The notes under the pieces were generated by a model. The model worked only from the letters and a program-made list of their open reading frames with translations, was not told the DNA's origin and did not search any database. A stretch of DNA of 64,000 bases, from NCBI GenBank assembly GCA_945952065.1, contig CAMFGY010000005.1, forward strand, positions 1 to 64,000, given 5' to 3'. The DNA comes from an uncultured Burkholderiales bacterium (GTDB lineage: Bacteria; Pseudomonadota; Gammaproteobacteria; Burkholderiales; Burkholderiaceae_C). Position 1 is the stretch's first letter, and each line of letters starts with the position of its first letter. Shown piece after piece: positions 1 through 8,476 of the stretch. Both the position numbers and the translations under genes were made by a program.

Positions 1-49
1 CAGGGCCGACCCCCGAGCCATGAGCCCGGCGACGCCCCGGGCTGCCGTG

Positions 50-60
50 CCCCCCCCCCC
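50..60. repeat. Poly-C tract (11 C)
   Basis: An uninterrupted run of eleven C residues, followed at once by two copies of a CAACAGCAT-like unit. It lies about 190 bases before the most likely start of the DUF1275 gene, in sequence that stays open in the same frame. Tracts of this kind can slip during replication. Nothing shows that this one is translated or regulatory. Confidence 0.7.
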
Positions 61-253
61 GCAACAGCATCAACAGCATCAACGAGAGACCGCTCCGGGC
101 ACTTTGAAGCCGCTCGTACGGCCCGACTGCTTGATCGGCGCAGACGCTTCGCAGGAACTGGTGCGCCGCTGCAGGAGCGCATACAGCACGGGACTATCAT
201 CAACTCGCCCCGCCGGGCATCAAAAAAGCAAATCCGAGCTCCACGCCGCGCCC

Positions 254-997
254 ATGACCCTCCGTTTTTTGCAAGGTTTGACTGGCCATGAACGTACCTT
301 GATGGCAAACCGCCAACTCGGCGGTTTGCTGGCGTTTGTGGCCGGCGCTATCAATGCAGGCGGCTTCCTGGCGGTGCAACGCTACACCTCGCATATGACC
401 GGTATCGTCTCCTCGATCGCCGATGATTTGGCGACCGGGGGCTTCGCCATGGCCCTGGCGGGCTTCGCCGCCTTGCTCTCCTTTGTCGCAGGTGCTGCCT
501 GCACCGCCATTTTGATCAACTGGGCGCATCGACGCGGCATGCGCAGCAAATACGCATTAGCACTGCTGCTCGAAGCGGGTCTGCTGCTGATCTTTGGCTT
601 GGTGGGCGCCCATCTGCGTTCACTGGAACATTTATTGATCCCCTCGGCCGTCTTGCTGCTGTGCTTCATCATGGGCTTGCAAAATGCAACGGTGAGCAAG
701 ATCTCCAAAGCCGAGATTCGCACCACCCATATGACCGGCGTCATCACCGATTTAGGCCTCGAGTTGGGGCGCCTCCTGTACTGGAACCGTCACCCCGAGG
801 ATGAGCAGCACCAGGCCGTGCGCGCCAATCGCGACAAGCTGTTGATTCATCTGAGCATCCTCGCTTTGTTCTTCGGCGGAGGTGTGATCGGCGCGTTGGC
901 CTTCAAACACCTGGGTTTCTCGGCCACCTTGCCTATTGCCATGCTGCTGCTGGTGATCGCAGCGCCCGCGCTGCTGCTCGACTGGCAACGCGCTTGA
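254..997 (+). CDS. DUF1275 (YoaK-type) inner-membrane protein
   Basis: Integral membrane protein of the DUF1275 family, about 247 residues with six predicted hydrophobic segments. The family's internal duplication is visible: TSHMTG at about residues 45-50 and TTHMTG at about 157-162 each open a similar half (TSHMTGIVSSIADDLA and TTHMTGVITDLGLELG). Function is not established for the family; a transport or small-molecule role is only assumed. The frame is open back to position 20, but those extra 78 residues are Pro/Gln-rich and unlike the family. The ATG at 254 is preferred and an ATG at 302 is possible. No strong Shine-Dalgarno sequence decides between them. It converges on the TonB receptor gene at 1056, with no obvious terminator between. 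Confidence 0.85.
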   Translation: MTLRFLQGLTGHERTLMANRQLGGLLAFVAGAINAGGFLAVQRYTSHMTGIVSSIADDLATGGFAMALAGFAALLSFVAGAACTAILINWAHRRGMRSKYALALLLEAGLLLIFGLVGAHLRSLEHLLIPSAVLLLCFIMGLQNATVSKISKAEIRTTHMTGVITDLGLELGRLLYWNRHPEDEQHQAVRANRDKLLIHLSILALFFGGGVIGALAFKHLGFSATLPIAMLLLVIAAPALLLDWQRA

Positions 998-1055
998 GCT
1001 AAGCCAGCCGACCACAAGCGGGTCGTGACGGCTCGGCAGGCCAAGACCATCGACT

Positions 1056-3506
1056 TCAGAAGCTGTAACGCGCCTTGGCGTAATAGAAGGCGCCGTTGAA
1101 GCCCACCGGCGAGAGCACGTCGTAAGGGAAGTTGCCGAAGTAGCTGATGTCGTCGATGGAACGCGTGGGGTAGCGGTCCGTCACATTCACGCCGCCCACG
1201 GTGACGCTGAAATGACGCGTTATTCTCACTTCAGCTTCCAGATCGAGCTGCCAGACGGCGGCATAGGTCTGGCGCGGCGTGAAGCCGTCGCCGAAGTCAA
1301 ACACCCGGGTGGTCTCGCCATGCCGGGTGGCGCGGGCCAGCAGGTTCCAGGCGCCGCCACTCCAGTTGGCGCTGATGACATGACGGTCGCGCGGCGCGGC
1401 CTCGGTCAGGGTGTTGCTTTCTTCCAGGCCCACCAGGGGCTTGCTGATGCCCAGGGCCTGCAGCGCCGCGCCGGTGTTGCGCACGCCGCTCAGCGTGGTT
1501 TTGTTGAAGCTGGAGGCCAGCGTCCAACGCAGCTCACCGCCGGCCAAGTCCTGGCGCAACTGGCCCACCAGATCGACACCGCGGGTGTGGGTGTCCACCG
1601 CGTTGGTAAAGAAATTGACGCCGGTGACGCCGGCCACGCCAAACTGGCTTTGGATCAACGCCGTCAGCGCGTCGCTGGAGAGGCGCTCCGACAAGGTGAT
1701 GCGGTCTTTGACCCGCACATCGTAGGCGTCGACCGAGAGCGAGGCCGACTTGCTCGGCTGCCAGCTCAAGCCCAGGCTGGCGTTGCGAGCGGTTTCGGCC
1801 TTGAGCTTGTCGGCGCCCAGCGCCTGGGCCACAGCGCTTTGCACCGGCAGGGTGCGCACCTGGCTCAGGCCGCCACCTTCGCCGCGATCAGTCACGGTGA
1901 ATGAGAACCCGGTCTGCGCCAAAGAGGGCGCGCGGAAGTTGCTCGATACCCCGCCGCGCAGGGCCAGCCCTGGGCTCAGCGCATAGCGGCCCGAGAGCTT
2001 GGCGGTGAAGGCTTGGCCGAAGTCAGAGTAATGATCGGCGCGCAGGGCCAGATTGGCGAAGACATTGGCGCTGAGGTCGGCACTCAAGTCGGCATAGGCA
2101 CCCAGCAAATGGCGCGACAAATCAACCGCATCCCCGGCCTGCAAACCCGGCCCGGCTTGCGCGCCCGGAGTGCCGGCAAAGCTGCCCACGCTGTAGGACG
2201 CGGGGTCGCCCGCACGGGTGCGAAAGGACTCACGCCGCGCCTCGGCGCCCAGCGCCAGCGTGGCGGGCTTGGCCAACCCCAAGTCCAGCGTGCGGCTGAA
2301 GTCTGCGCTCAGGCCGAGCTGCTGGCTGGCAAAGTCACCCAGATGGAACTGCGTCGGGCTGGCCGCGCCCAAGGAGACATTCAGCGAATTGCGCAGACCG
2401 TAGTTGAAGTCATTGCGGCCCAGGTTCAGCGACAGGTCGTAGTCCCAGACCTTGCCCTCGCCCAGCGTGCCGCGCAGGCCGGCGGCCAGCTGCAAGTCCT
2501 GGCTCTTGCCGGTGGTCTCGGGCCGGTAGCCCTTGGGGTAGAGCGCGGGCACATTGGCCGAGCTGTCGGGGTAGCGGAAGTAGGCTGCACCCTGGGTGTC
2601 ACGCTGGGTCCAGGTGCCGAAGGCATAGGCCTGGGCGTCGGCGCTTAAAGTCAGGCCGCTGTTCAGCCACAAGCCCAGCTGCTTGGCTTCAGGCTCCCCG
2701 GGCGCGTAATTGCGCTTGCCCTGGAAGGCCAGATTGGCCGCGCTTTGATCTTCCCAGGGCGGGATCTGGTCGGCCCCGGCGCGCTGGGTGTGGTCGCGCC
2801 GCGCGGCCTCCAGGCCGAAGCGCATAAAGCCGCCATCGCCCAGCGCAAAGCCCAGCTTGCCGCGCAGCTCGCGGGACGCGCCGTCGTTCAGGGTTTCGTG
2901 GGTGGGCTCAAAGCGGGTGTGGAAGCCTCCCAGCGTGCCCTCCACTTCGCCGCCGCTGCGGGCATCGTCCAAGATGATGTTGATGACGCCGGCGATGGCG
3001 TCGCTGCCGTACTGCGCGCCCGCGCCATCACGCAGCACTTCAATGCGCTTGATGCTGGACAGCGGGATGGCATTGAAGTCCACCGGATTGGTGCCCTTGC
3101 CGACCTTGGACTCCAGATTGACGATGGCCGAGTTGTGGCGGCGCTTGCCGTTCACCAGCACCAAGACCTGATCGGGCGAGAGCCCGCGCAGCTGCGCCGC
3201 ACGCACATGGTCGCCACCGCCTGAGTTGCTTTGGCGCGGGAAGTTGAACGAAGGCAGCAGCGTCTGCAAGGCGCCGGCCAGATTGCCGTCGCCCGCCACC
3301 GCGCGCTGCAAATCCTCTTGGCTCAAAACGTCCACCGGCACCGGCGCGTTCAACAAGGTGCGGTCTTTGGCGCGGGTGCCGGTCACCAGCACTGCGTCCA
3401 GCTGCTCGGCCAAGGCTTGGGCCTGCGCCGGCCCAGCAGCGGCAACAACAAGGCTTTGCGCCAAAAGAATCAGGGCGGCTTGGGCGATGGGGCGGGTCTT
3501 GAACAT
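1056..3506 (-). CDS. TonB-dependent outer-membrane receptor
   Basis: Outer-membrane beta-barrel receptor of about 816 residues that would take up a siderophore or other scarce ligand using TonB energy. A Sec signal peptide ends near residue 30 (AQAQA). A TonB-box-like stretch (LDAVLVTGTR) follows, then a plug domain with VLVLVNGKRRHN and the typical plug end RDGAGAQYGSDAIAGVINI. The long barrel ends in the aromatic residue F (ARYSF), as expected for BAM recognition. The ATG at 3506 is chosen because the signal peptide begins there; the frame runs on upstream to 3602 without meaning. No regulator, TonB/ExbBD or ABC transporter lies beside it, so the substrate cannot be named. Confidence 0.92.
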   Translation of the reverse strand: MFKTRPIAQAALILLAQSLVVAAAGPAQAQALAEQLDAVLVTGTRAKDRTLLNAPVPVDVLSQEDLQRAVAGDGNLAGALQTLLPSFNFPRQSNSGGGDHVRAAQLRGLSPDQVLVLVNGKRRHNSAIVNLESKVGKGTNPVDFNAIPLSSIKRIEVLRDGAGAQYGSDAIAGVINIILDDARSGGEVEGTLGGFHTRFEPTHETLNDGASRELRGKLGFALGDGGFMRFGLEAARRDHTQRAGADQIPPWEDQSAANLAFQGKRNYAPGEPEAKQLGLWLNSGLTLSADAQAYAFGTWTQRDTQGAAYFRYPDSSANVPALYPKGYRPETTGKSQDLQLAAGLRGTLGEGKVWDYDLSLNLGRNDFNYGLRNSLNVSLGAASPTQFHLGDFASQQLGLSADFSRTLDLGLAKPATLALGAEARRESFRTRAGDPASYSVGSFAGTPGAQAGPGLQAGDAVDLSRHLLGAYADLSADLSANVFANLALRADHYSDFGQAFTAKLSGRYALSPGLALRGGVSSNFRAPSLAQTGFSFTVTDRGEGGGLSQVRTLPVQSAVAQALGADKLKAETARNASLGLSWQPSKSASLSVDAYDVRVKDRITLSERLSSDALTALIQSQFGVAGVTGVNFFTNAVDTHTRGVDLVGQLRQDLAGGELRWTLASSFNKTTLSGVRNTGAALQALGISKPLVGLEESNTLTEAAPRDRHVISANWSGGAWNLLARATRHGETTRVFDFGDGFTPRQTYAAVWQLDLEAEVRITRHFSVTVGGVNVTDRYPTRSIDDISYFGNFPYDVLSPVGFNGAFYYAKARYSF

Positions 3507-3736
3507 GGGGAAGCAGCGGGGCAGCCGTGTGGAGAAAAACGCAGAGCCTATTGCATCCTTGCGCGCAGCGCCAAGACTTTCAGGCAATAAGCTCATGCCC
3601 AAATCATCGAGTTTTCAAGACCGGTTGAGCGATTGCAGGGCTGGCTGCGTTTAGCATGGCGCAGCTCGCGGCCCGCCCCTTGCCTTGCTTTGCTTCAAGC
3701 GGCCCGCGAATCTGCATCCGCTATCCACCGCCGCCC

Positions 3737-5110
3737 ATGTCCGCAAGCCCAACGCAAGATCTGACCCCCGCCTCCGTCGCCCTGCCCGAGCGGCAACTCG
3801 ATGTGAAGCATGCCGTGGCCCTGTGCGTGGGCATGGTGGTGGGCGCGGGCATCTTCAAGACCTCGCCGATGGTGGCCGGCGCCTTGAGCAGCGCCCACGA
3901 GCTGTATCTGGCCTGGGCCTTGGGCGGTCTTTTGTCCTTTGTGGGCGCGCTGTGTTTTGCCGAGATGGCGGCAGTCTTCCCCGACGCGGGCGGCGACTAC
4001 CACTTTCTGCGCCGTGCCTACGGGCAGCGCCTGGGCTTTTTGTTCGCCTGGTCGCGCTTTGCGGTCATCCACACCGGCTCGATGGCCTTGCTGGCCTTTG
4101 TGTTTGGCGACTATCTGAGTCAGGTGGTGGACCTCAGCCCCTGGCTGGGCGCTTATGCCCATGCGGTGCTGGCGGCGGCGCTGATCGTGCTCTTGACGGC
4201 GCTGAACCTGATGGGCGTGCACATCGGCTTGGGCACGCAGCTGGGCTTGATGACGGTGGTCTTGGGCAGCTTGTTGCTGCTGGGCTTGGGCGGGGTGAGC
4301 CAAACGCTGGCCGGCCAGGCCCCGCTGACACCGCTGGCGGTGAGCGACCCCAGCCGCCACGACTGGGGCACGGCCATGGTGTTTGTGTTCCTGGCTTACG
4401 GCGGCTGGAGCGATGCGGCTACGCTGTCCGCCGAAATGCGCGATGAACGGCGCGGCATTGTGCGCGCGCTCTGGTGGGGCTTGAGCCTGGTCGGCGCGGT
4501 CTACCTGCTGGCCAATTGGGCCTATCTGCGTGTCTTGGGTCTGGACGGCCTGGCCCAGAGCAGCGCCCCGGCGGCCGACCTGATGCGCGCCTGCTTTGGC
4601 CGCCCCGGCGAAGTGCTGATGGTGGGCCTGGTGTCCTTGGCCGCCTTGTCGGTGATGAATGCGATTTTGATTGCCGGCCCGCGCACCACCTATGCTGCTG
4701 CGCGCGACCTCGCCAGCGAGCTGCAGCTGGGCCGCTGGGACGCCCGCCGGGGCACACCCACCGCCGCCGTGCTGGCCACCAGCGGCGTGGCCCTCGCCCT
4801 GGTCGCCTTTGGTGCCTACACCCGCGGCGGCTTTGCCACCATGGTGGACTATCTCTCGCCCGTGTATTGGTTCTTCTTGACGCTCAGCGGCCTGGCCCTG
4901 ATCGTGTTGCGCCGTCGCGAGCCCGAAGTGCCGCGCCCTTACCGCGTGCCGCTGTATCCCCTGCTGCCGCTTCTGTTCACCGCCTGCAGCCTGTATGTGC
5001 TGTGGTCCAGCCTGGTCTATGTGAAGACCGGCGCCCTGGTGGGCGTGGCGGTCTTGGCGTTGGGGGCGCTGCTCTTGTGGCCCTTGATGCGGCGGACGCA
5101 GGCGGGTTGA
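3737..5110 (+). CDS. APC-family amino acid permease
   Basis: Cytoplasmic-membrane amino acid transporter of the amino acid-polyamine-organocation superfamily, about 457 residues with twelve hydrophobic segments. The first segment has the typical VGMVVGAGIFKTSP motif, where the glycine-rich break forms part of the substrate site. FAEMAAVFPDAGGDYHFLRRAYG is the usual TM2-TM3 region, and AYGGWSDAATLSAEM matches the TM6 region of LAT-like members. It ends with paired TM11/12 helices and a short tail. The ATG at 3737 gives a normal N-terminus; the earlier in-frame start at 3656 adds a Pro-rich stretch without homology. It stands alone and converges on the GNAT gene. The substrate cannot be told from sequence. 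Confidence 0.9.
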   Translation: MSASPTQDLTPASVALPERQLDVKHAVALCVGMVVGAGIFKTSPMVAGALSSAHELYLAWALGGLLSFVGALCFAEMAAVFPDAGGDYHFLRRAYGQRLGFLFAWSRFAVIHTGSMALLAFVFGDYLSQVVDLSPWLGAYAHAVLAAALIVLLTALNLMGVHIGLGTQLGLMTVVLGSLLLLGLGGVSQTLAGQAPLTPLAVSDPSRHDWGTAMVFVFLAYGGWSDAATLSAEMRDERRGIVRALWWGLSLVGAVYLLANWAYLRVLGLDGLAQSSAPAADLMRACFGRPGEVLMVGLVSLAALSVMNAILIAGPRTTYAAARDLASELQLGRWDARRGTPTAAVLATSGVALALVAFGAYTRGGFATMVDYLSPVYWFFLTLSGLALIVLRRREPEVPRPYRVPLYPLLPLLFTACSLYVLWSSLVYVKTGALVGVAVLALGALLLWPLMRRTQAG

Positions 5111-5137
5111 GGCAAGTGGGTTGAGGCAGGTCTGAGC

Positions 5138-5590
5138 TCAGGCGGGAGGGCTGGCCTTTGGGCTGCGCTTCCACGCCATACCAATGGACTTCGGGGCCGT
5201 GGCGACAAAGCCAAACTGTCCATACAGATGCTGGGCCGGCCCGTCAGCGATCAGGCTGACATAAGCCGTGGGCGGCGCGGCGCGCTCCAGAAAGGCCATG
5301 ATCTCCCGCATGATGAGCTTGCCCAGGCCGCGCCCTTGGTGCGCGGGCAGCACGGCAATGTCCACCACCTGAAACGCCGTGCCGCCGTCACCAATCACCC
5401 GACCCATGCCGACCGGCTCGCCCTGGTGCAGCAGCTGCACTGCAAAGAGTGAATGGGGCAAGCCCTTTTGAGCCGCCTCGGTCGACTTGGCGCTGAGGCC
5501 CGAGCCCAGGCGCAGCGCTTGGTAGGTGCTGACGCTGGGCGTCTGGTGCAAGACGGTGTATTCAGATTGAGGCGAGGGTGCGGAGGTCAT
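5138..5590 (-). CDS. GNAT-family N-acetyltransferase
   Basis: Small acyltransferase of 150 residues that would move an acetyl group from acetyl-CoA to an amine. The acetyl-CoA pyrophosphate loop is plain: QGRGLGK at residues 85-91, preceded by the beta-4 strand VVDIAVLPA. Its start codon overlaps the stop codon of the exported protein gene at 5587 (ATGA), so the two are probably translationally coupled. The acceptor substrate is unknown; small stand-alone GNATs act on antibiotics, polyamines, amino acids or protein N-termini. Confidence 0.88.
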   Translation of the reverse strand: MTSAPSPQSEYTVLHQTPSVSTYQALRLGSGLSAKSTEAAQKGLPHSLFAVQLLHQGEPVGMGRVIGDGGTAFQVVDIAVLPAHQGRGLGKLIMREIMAFLERAAPPTAYVSLIADGPAQHLYGQFGFVATAPKSIGMAWKRSPKASPPA

Positions 5591-6099
5591 GAAGGCAAGG
5601 GCGCGTAGTCCACAAAAAACAGAGCCAGAGTCTGGCGCTCGACCAACAGAAAGCAGGGTCGGTCATGGCTGAAGGCCACCGACAGCAGATGGAACTTTTC
5701 TAGGGTCTTCAAATAGATGAACCGTTGCGAGTCGCCCCCGTCATCGCGGCCCTTGTAGACAAAGTCAGTCAGGCGCAACGGCGCTTGGCCGGGCCGCTCA
5801 AAGACCAGGGTGCGGCCCGAGCGCTGCACGCCCTTGGGCAGCGCCGCATCGCCCTTGGCGGCCTGTGCCTGCTGCAAGGGCATGAACTCGGCGTCGACAT
5901 CAGCGATGCCCAGCATCTTGGCCGCCTGCGCTGCCGGCACACGCCGCACAAACGCCTGATCAAAGATATAGCCCTGCTGGCCGCCTTTGAAATCCTGTGC
6001 TCCGCCTGGTCCAGGCCATGAAGCCCCCGCAACAAGCGCCAAAAGCGCGAGTGCCGCACGGCCTTGCTTTGTCCATTGCACCACGGGCACCCCCTTCAA
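5587..6099 (-). CDS. Hypothetical exported protein
   Basis: Not recognised. About 165-170 residues with an N-terminal hydrophobic segment (AALALLALVAGASW) ending in a possible signal peptidase site near GGAQD, so it is probably periplasmic. The rest is soluble with no motif I can name. The start is uncertain: there is no ATG, and TTG at 6099, GTG at 6090, and GTG at 6084 or 6081 are all in frame. An AAGGGGG run just before the later GTG codons slightly favours those. It lies 7 bases after the MAPEG gene and overlaps the GNAT gene by 4 bases, so the three are probably one transcript. Confidence 0.7.
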   Translation of the reverse strand: MKGVPVVQWTKQGRAALALLALVAGASWPGPGGAQDFKGGQQGYIFDQAFVRRVPAAQAAKMLGIADVDAEFMPLQQAQAAKGDAALPKGVQRSGRTLVFERPGQAPLRLTDFVYKGRDDGGDSQRFIYLKTLEKFHLLSVAFSHDRPCFLLVERQTLALFFVDYAPLPS

Positions 6100-6106
6100 A
6101 CCGGCA

Positions 6107-6535
6107 TCAAACCCCGGCCCAAACCTGCCTCAGCAGCAGCGCCCAAAAAGCCAGCAGGGCCAGATTGCTGAACAAGAAGGCATAGAAGCGATGCACCACG
6201 CGGTTATGCGTCACATGGATGATGGAATGGATCACCCGCAGGACCACATAGCTCCAGGCCAATAGCAGCTGCGCAAAGCTGGCCGGCCCCAAGACCAGCA
6301 CCATCAAAGCGCCCACATAGAACAGCAGCGGCAGCTCCAAGAGATTCATGTAGTTGCGATTGGCCAGCACCAGGCGCAGCGGCACTTTGTCGGACTCGCC
6401 CAGGGCGAACTCGCGGATGTGCACCTGGCCGCGCAGCCCAGCGCTCACGCGGCGATAAGCCAGCAAGAGCAAGATGGCAAAGGTCCAGGCCACCAGCGCA
6501 ATGACGGGGCCCAGGATTGCAGTATCACGTGGCAT
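6107..6535 (-). CDS. MAPEG-family membrane protein
   Basis: Four-helix inner-membrane protein of 142 residues in the MAPEG superfamily (membrane-associated proteins in eicosanoid and glutathione metabolism). The usual second-helix region is present: ANRNYMNLLELPLLFYVG, followed by the RVIHSIIHVTHNRVVHRF segment where family members carry a conserved basic/His pattern. Bacterial members are poorly characterised; some bind glutathione. A strong Shine-Dalgarno sequence (GAGGAG, 5 bases before ATG) fixes the start. It is the first gene of the probable MAPEG - exported protein - GNAT transcript. Confidence 0.88.
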   Translation of the reverse strand: MPRDTAILGPVIALVAWTFAILLLLAYRRVSAGLRGQVHIREFALGESDKVPLRLVLANRNYMNLLELPLLFYVGALMVLVLGPASFAQLLLAWSYVVLRVIHSIIHVTHNRVVHRFYAFLFSNLALLAFWALLLRQVWAGV

Positions 6536-6565
6536 AAAAACTCCTCAAGATGCGCTCATCAGGCC

Positions 6566-7132
6566 TCAACCCAGCGCATGCGCCAGGGCCTGGAGCTTGC
6601 GCACGGTGGCCCAGTTGCGGGTGGTGGCTGCTTGACCTGCTTTGCCCGCTTTGCCGCCCTTGCCGAGCAAAGCCTCGCCGGCCCGACTCTCAAGAATGCC
6701 TGAGGCGCAATGCAGATAAGCCGCATGCGCCCCCAGCTGAAACGCCTCGGCGGGCGCAAGCAAGGGCTCAATTGCACTGAGCCCGGCCAGCGCCTCGGGT
6801 TCTTGCGTGAAGGCCACGAGCAAGCGCGAATGCTCATCCTCGGCTGCCTTGGCCGCCAGCGTGTTCTCGGCCACCACGGCCGACCATTGCGCGCTGGACT
6901 TGACGATGACCGGCACCTGCAGCTGCAACTGGGCCGCGAGCGCCTCGGCAATCTCTGCCGCCCACTGCGCGGGCGTGCCCTTGGCCGCGCGGAACACCGC
7001 ATTCCCGCTGTTCAGCAAGGTCTGCACCTCTGAAGCGCCCAGGTCCGCCAGCAAGGCGCGCAAGTCCGCCATCGCCACCCGTTTGGCCTTGCCGACATTG
7101 ACGCCGCGCAGCAGGGCAATGAAAGTGTTCAT
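6566..7132 (-). CDS. DUF1697 family protein
   Basis: Cytoplasmic protein of 188 residues in the DUF1697 family. The diagnostic N-terminus is present (FIALLRGVNVGKAKRVAMADLR), followed by LLNSGNAVF, which matches the family's LxSGNVvF strand. Function of the family is not established. The ATG at 7132 is chosen because homology begins there; open frame upstream overlaps the TrmO-like gene. The C-terminus contains a GKGGKAGKAG run that looks like lineage-specific low complexity. It follows the TrmO-like gene by 17 bases on the same strand and may share its transcript. Confidence 0.88.
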   Translation of the reverse strand: MNTFIALLRGVNVGKAKRVAMADLRALLADLGASEVQTLLNSGNAVFRAAKGTPAQWAAEIAEALAAQLQLQVPVIVKSSAQWSAVVAENTLAAKAAEDEHSRLLVAFTQEPEALAGLSAIEPLLAPAEAFQLGAHAAYLHCASGILESRAGEALLGKGGKAGKAGQAATTRNWATVRKLQALAHALG

Positions 7133-7149
7133 CGCTTGGCCGCCCGGCT

Positions 7150-7617
7150 TCAGGTCTTTTGCCAGTATTGGCGCATCAGCTCGGTGGCCCAGGCCGGTTG
7201 GCGCGTGGCCTCGCGGGGCAAGAACTCCTGCATCACCGGTTTGATGTCCAGCACCGGCGTGCCATCGATGGCGTCCAACTCCGACACGATCAGGCGGCGG
7301 CCCTCGCGCCCCAGCACTTTGCAAATCGTGCTGCCGATGCGGTTGGGCCGGTTTTTGCCACGCTGGGCAAAGATCCCCACCTGGGGCCAGGCCGGGTTGT
7401 TGCGCGGGTGGCGGGCGCCGGTGACGACCTTCGCGGGGTCCACGGCATGAAACAAGAACAGCACCTCCACATGCGAGAAGGCCTCAATGCCCTCCAAGGC
7501 CGACTCGTCCATCGCATCGACCAGCGTGAGCGTGGCTCGCTGCTCGCCCCAGTGGTCATCTTCGGGCAGCGTCCGGGGGGCGGACACAAAGGCAATGGCT
7601 TCAATCGTGGTTTGCAT
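7150..7617 (-). CDS. TrmO/TsaA-like tRNA methyltransferase domain protein
   Basis: Protein of 155 residues in the TsaA (UPF0066) family, whose E. coli member TrmO methylates N6 of threonylcarbamoyladenosine at tRNA position 37 using S-adenosylmethionine. The core is visible: SHVEVLFLFH, then RHPRNNPAW, VGIFAQRGKNRPNRIGST (canonical GVFATRSPxRPNxIGLS), and VLDIKPV near the end. It has only the single beta-barrel TsaA domain and lacks the C-terminal domain of E. coli TrmO. Start is ATG 7617; a TTG lies one codon upstream. Several single-domain homologues have not been tested, so the activity is inferred from the family. Confidence 0.82.
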   Translation of the reverse strand: MQTTIEAIAFVSAPRTLPEDDHWGEQRATLTLVDAMDESALEGIEAFSHVEVLFLFHAVDPAKVVTGARHPRNNPAWPQVGIFAQRGKNRPNRIGSTICKVLGREGRRLIVSELDAIDGTPVLDIKPVMQEFLPREATRQPAWATELMRQYWQKT

Positions 7618-7688
7618 CAATCAAGGCCTATGGATAAAGGAGTCAAAGAGGGTTGGCAACAAACAGCAAGATCAGGCGCCGTGCGAAT

Positions 7689-8303
7689 TCACCGTTTGGC
7701 CATCGCTAGCGCCGCGCCGAAGCATACAAAAGTTGCGCCCGCGGATCGGTTCACCAAGCGGCCGCCGCGCTCGGAGCTGAGCCAAGTCTTGGCGCGCCTT
7801 GCGAAGAAGGCATAGACGGAGTGAATCAACACCACCAAGACGGCATAGGTCATCACCAAAACGGCAAACTGCGTGGCGTAATCCGCCTGCGCGTCGATGA
7901 ACTGCGGAAACACCGAGAGAAAAAAGAAGATCGCTTTTGGGTTGGTGAACTGCAAGGTGATGCCTTCCACAAAACGCCGAGCGAAGCTCGCCTCATGCGC
8001 CACCGCCTGCTCCGCAAAGCGAAAGCTGGGCGCCCGCCACAGCTTGACGCCTAAATAGACCAGATAGGCCGCGCCCACCCACTTCAGCACCGTGAATGCC
8101 AGCGCCGAGGTGGCCAGCAACACACCCACGCTGGTGGCCGAAATCGCCGCCACGCAAAGCGCGCCGCTGGCGATGCCCAAAATGCCGCCGAAGGTGCCGC
8201 GCATGCCATAGCGCAGCGCATTGCTCAGCGTCATGACCACACCAGGACCCGGGCTGAGCACGGTGGCGGTGGCCATCAGCAGGAATAGGGGATAGAGCTT
8301 CAC
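7689..8303 (-). CDS. LysE-family translocator
   Basis: Inner-membrane exporter of 204 residues in the LysE/RhtB family, which exports amino acids or homoserine lactones by proton exchange. It has about six hydrophobic helices and the family signature near the N-terminus, LSPGPGVVMTLSNALRYGMRGTFGG. The middle YLVYLGVKLWRA and FVEGITLQFTNPKAIFFFLSVFPQF are also standard. It starts with GTG at 8303, with no clear Shine-Dalgarno sequence. It is separated by about 170 bases from the DJ-1/PfpI gene stop and looks monocistronic. The substrate is unknown. Confidence 0.9.
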   Translation of the reverse strand: MKLYPLFLLMATATVLSPGPGVVMTLSNALRYGMRGTFGGILGIASGALCVAAISATSVGVLLATSALAFTVLKWVGAAYLVYLGVKLWRAPSFRFAEQAVAHEASFARRFVEGITLQFTNPKAIFFFLSVFPQFIDAQADYATQFAVLVMTYAVLVVLIHSVYAFFARRAKTWLSSERGGRLVNRSAGATFVCFGAALAMAKR

Positions 8304-8408
8304 GGGGGAGGGCCTCGTCAGAAAGTGGGGGATGCAGCGCTGGGATTAGACCAAAGCCCTTGAAACACAGCCACGCCAGACGGAGCGGGCTGCAGGGCGA
8401 GATGTGAA

Positions 8409-8432
8409 AGGGCAAAAGGGCAAAAGGGCAAA
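8409..8432. repeat. Three tandem copies of an 8-bp unit
   Basis: AGGGCAAA is repeated three times without a mismatch between the LysE-type gene and the stop of the DJ-1/PfpI gene. Both genes run on the minus strand, so the repeat lies 100-125 bases upstream of the LysE start. Tandem short repeats in a leader can change promoter spacing by slippage. No promoter elements are clear enough here to say so. Confidence 0.75.
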
Positions 8433-8476
8433 GAACGAGCATGCCGGGCCCTGCGCCTATCGCCCAGAAGTCATGC

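Noticed and set aside
20-253. N-terminal extension of the DUF1275 protein starting at position 20
   Set aside because: The added residues are Pro/Gln low complexity, cross a poly-C tract and are absent from the family as I know it.
3507-3736. Possible cobalamin or other riboswitch upstream of the first TonB receptor
   Set aside because: No B12-box-like or other conserved riboswitch core was found in the leader.
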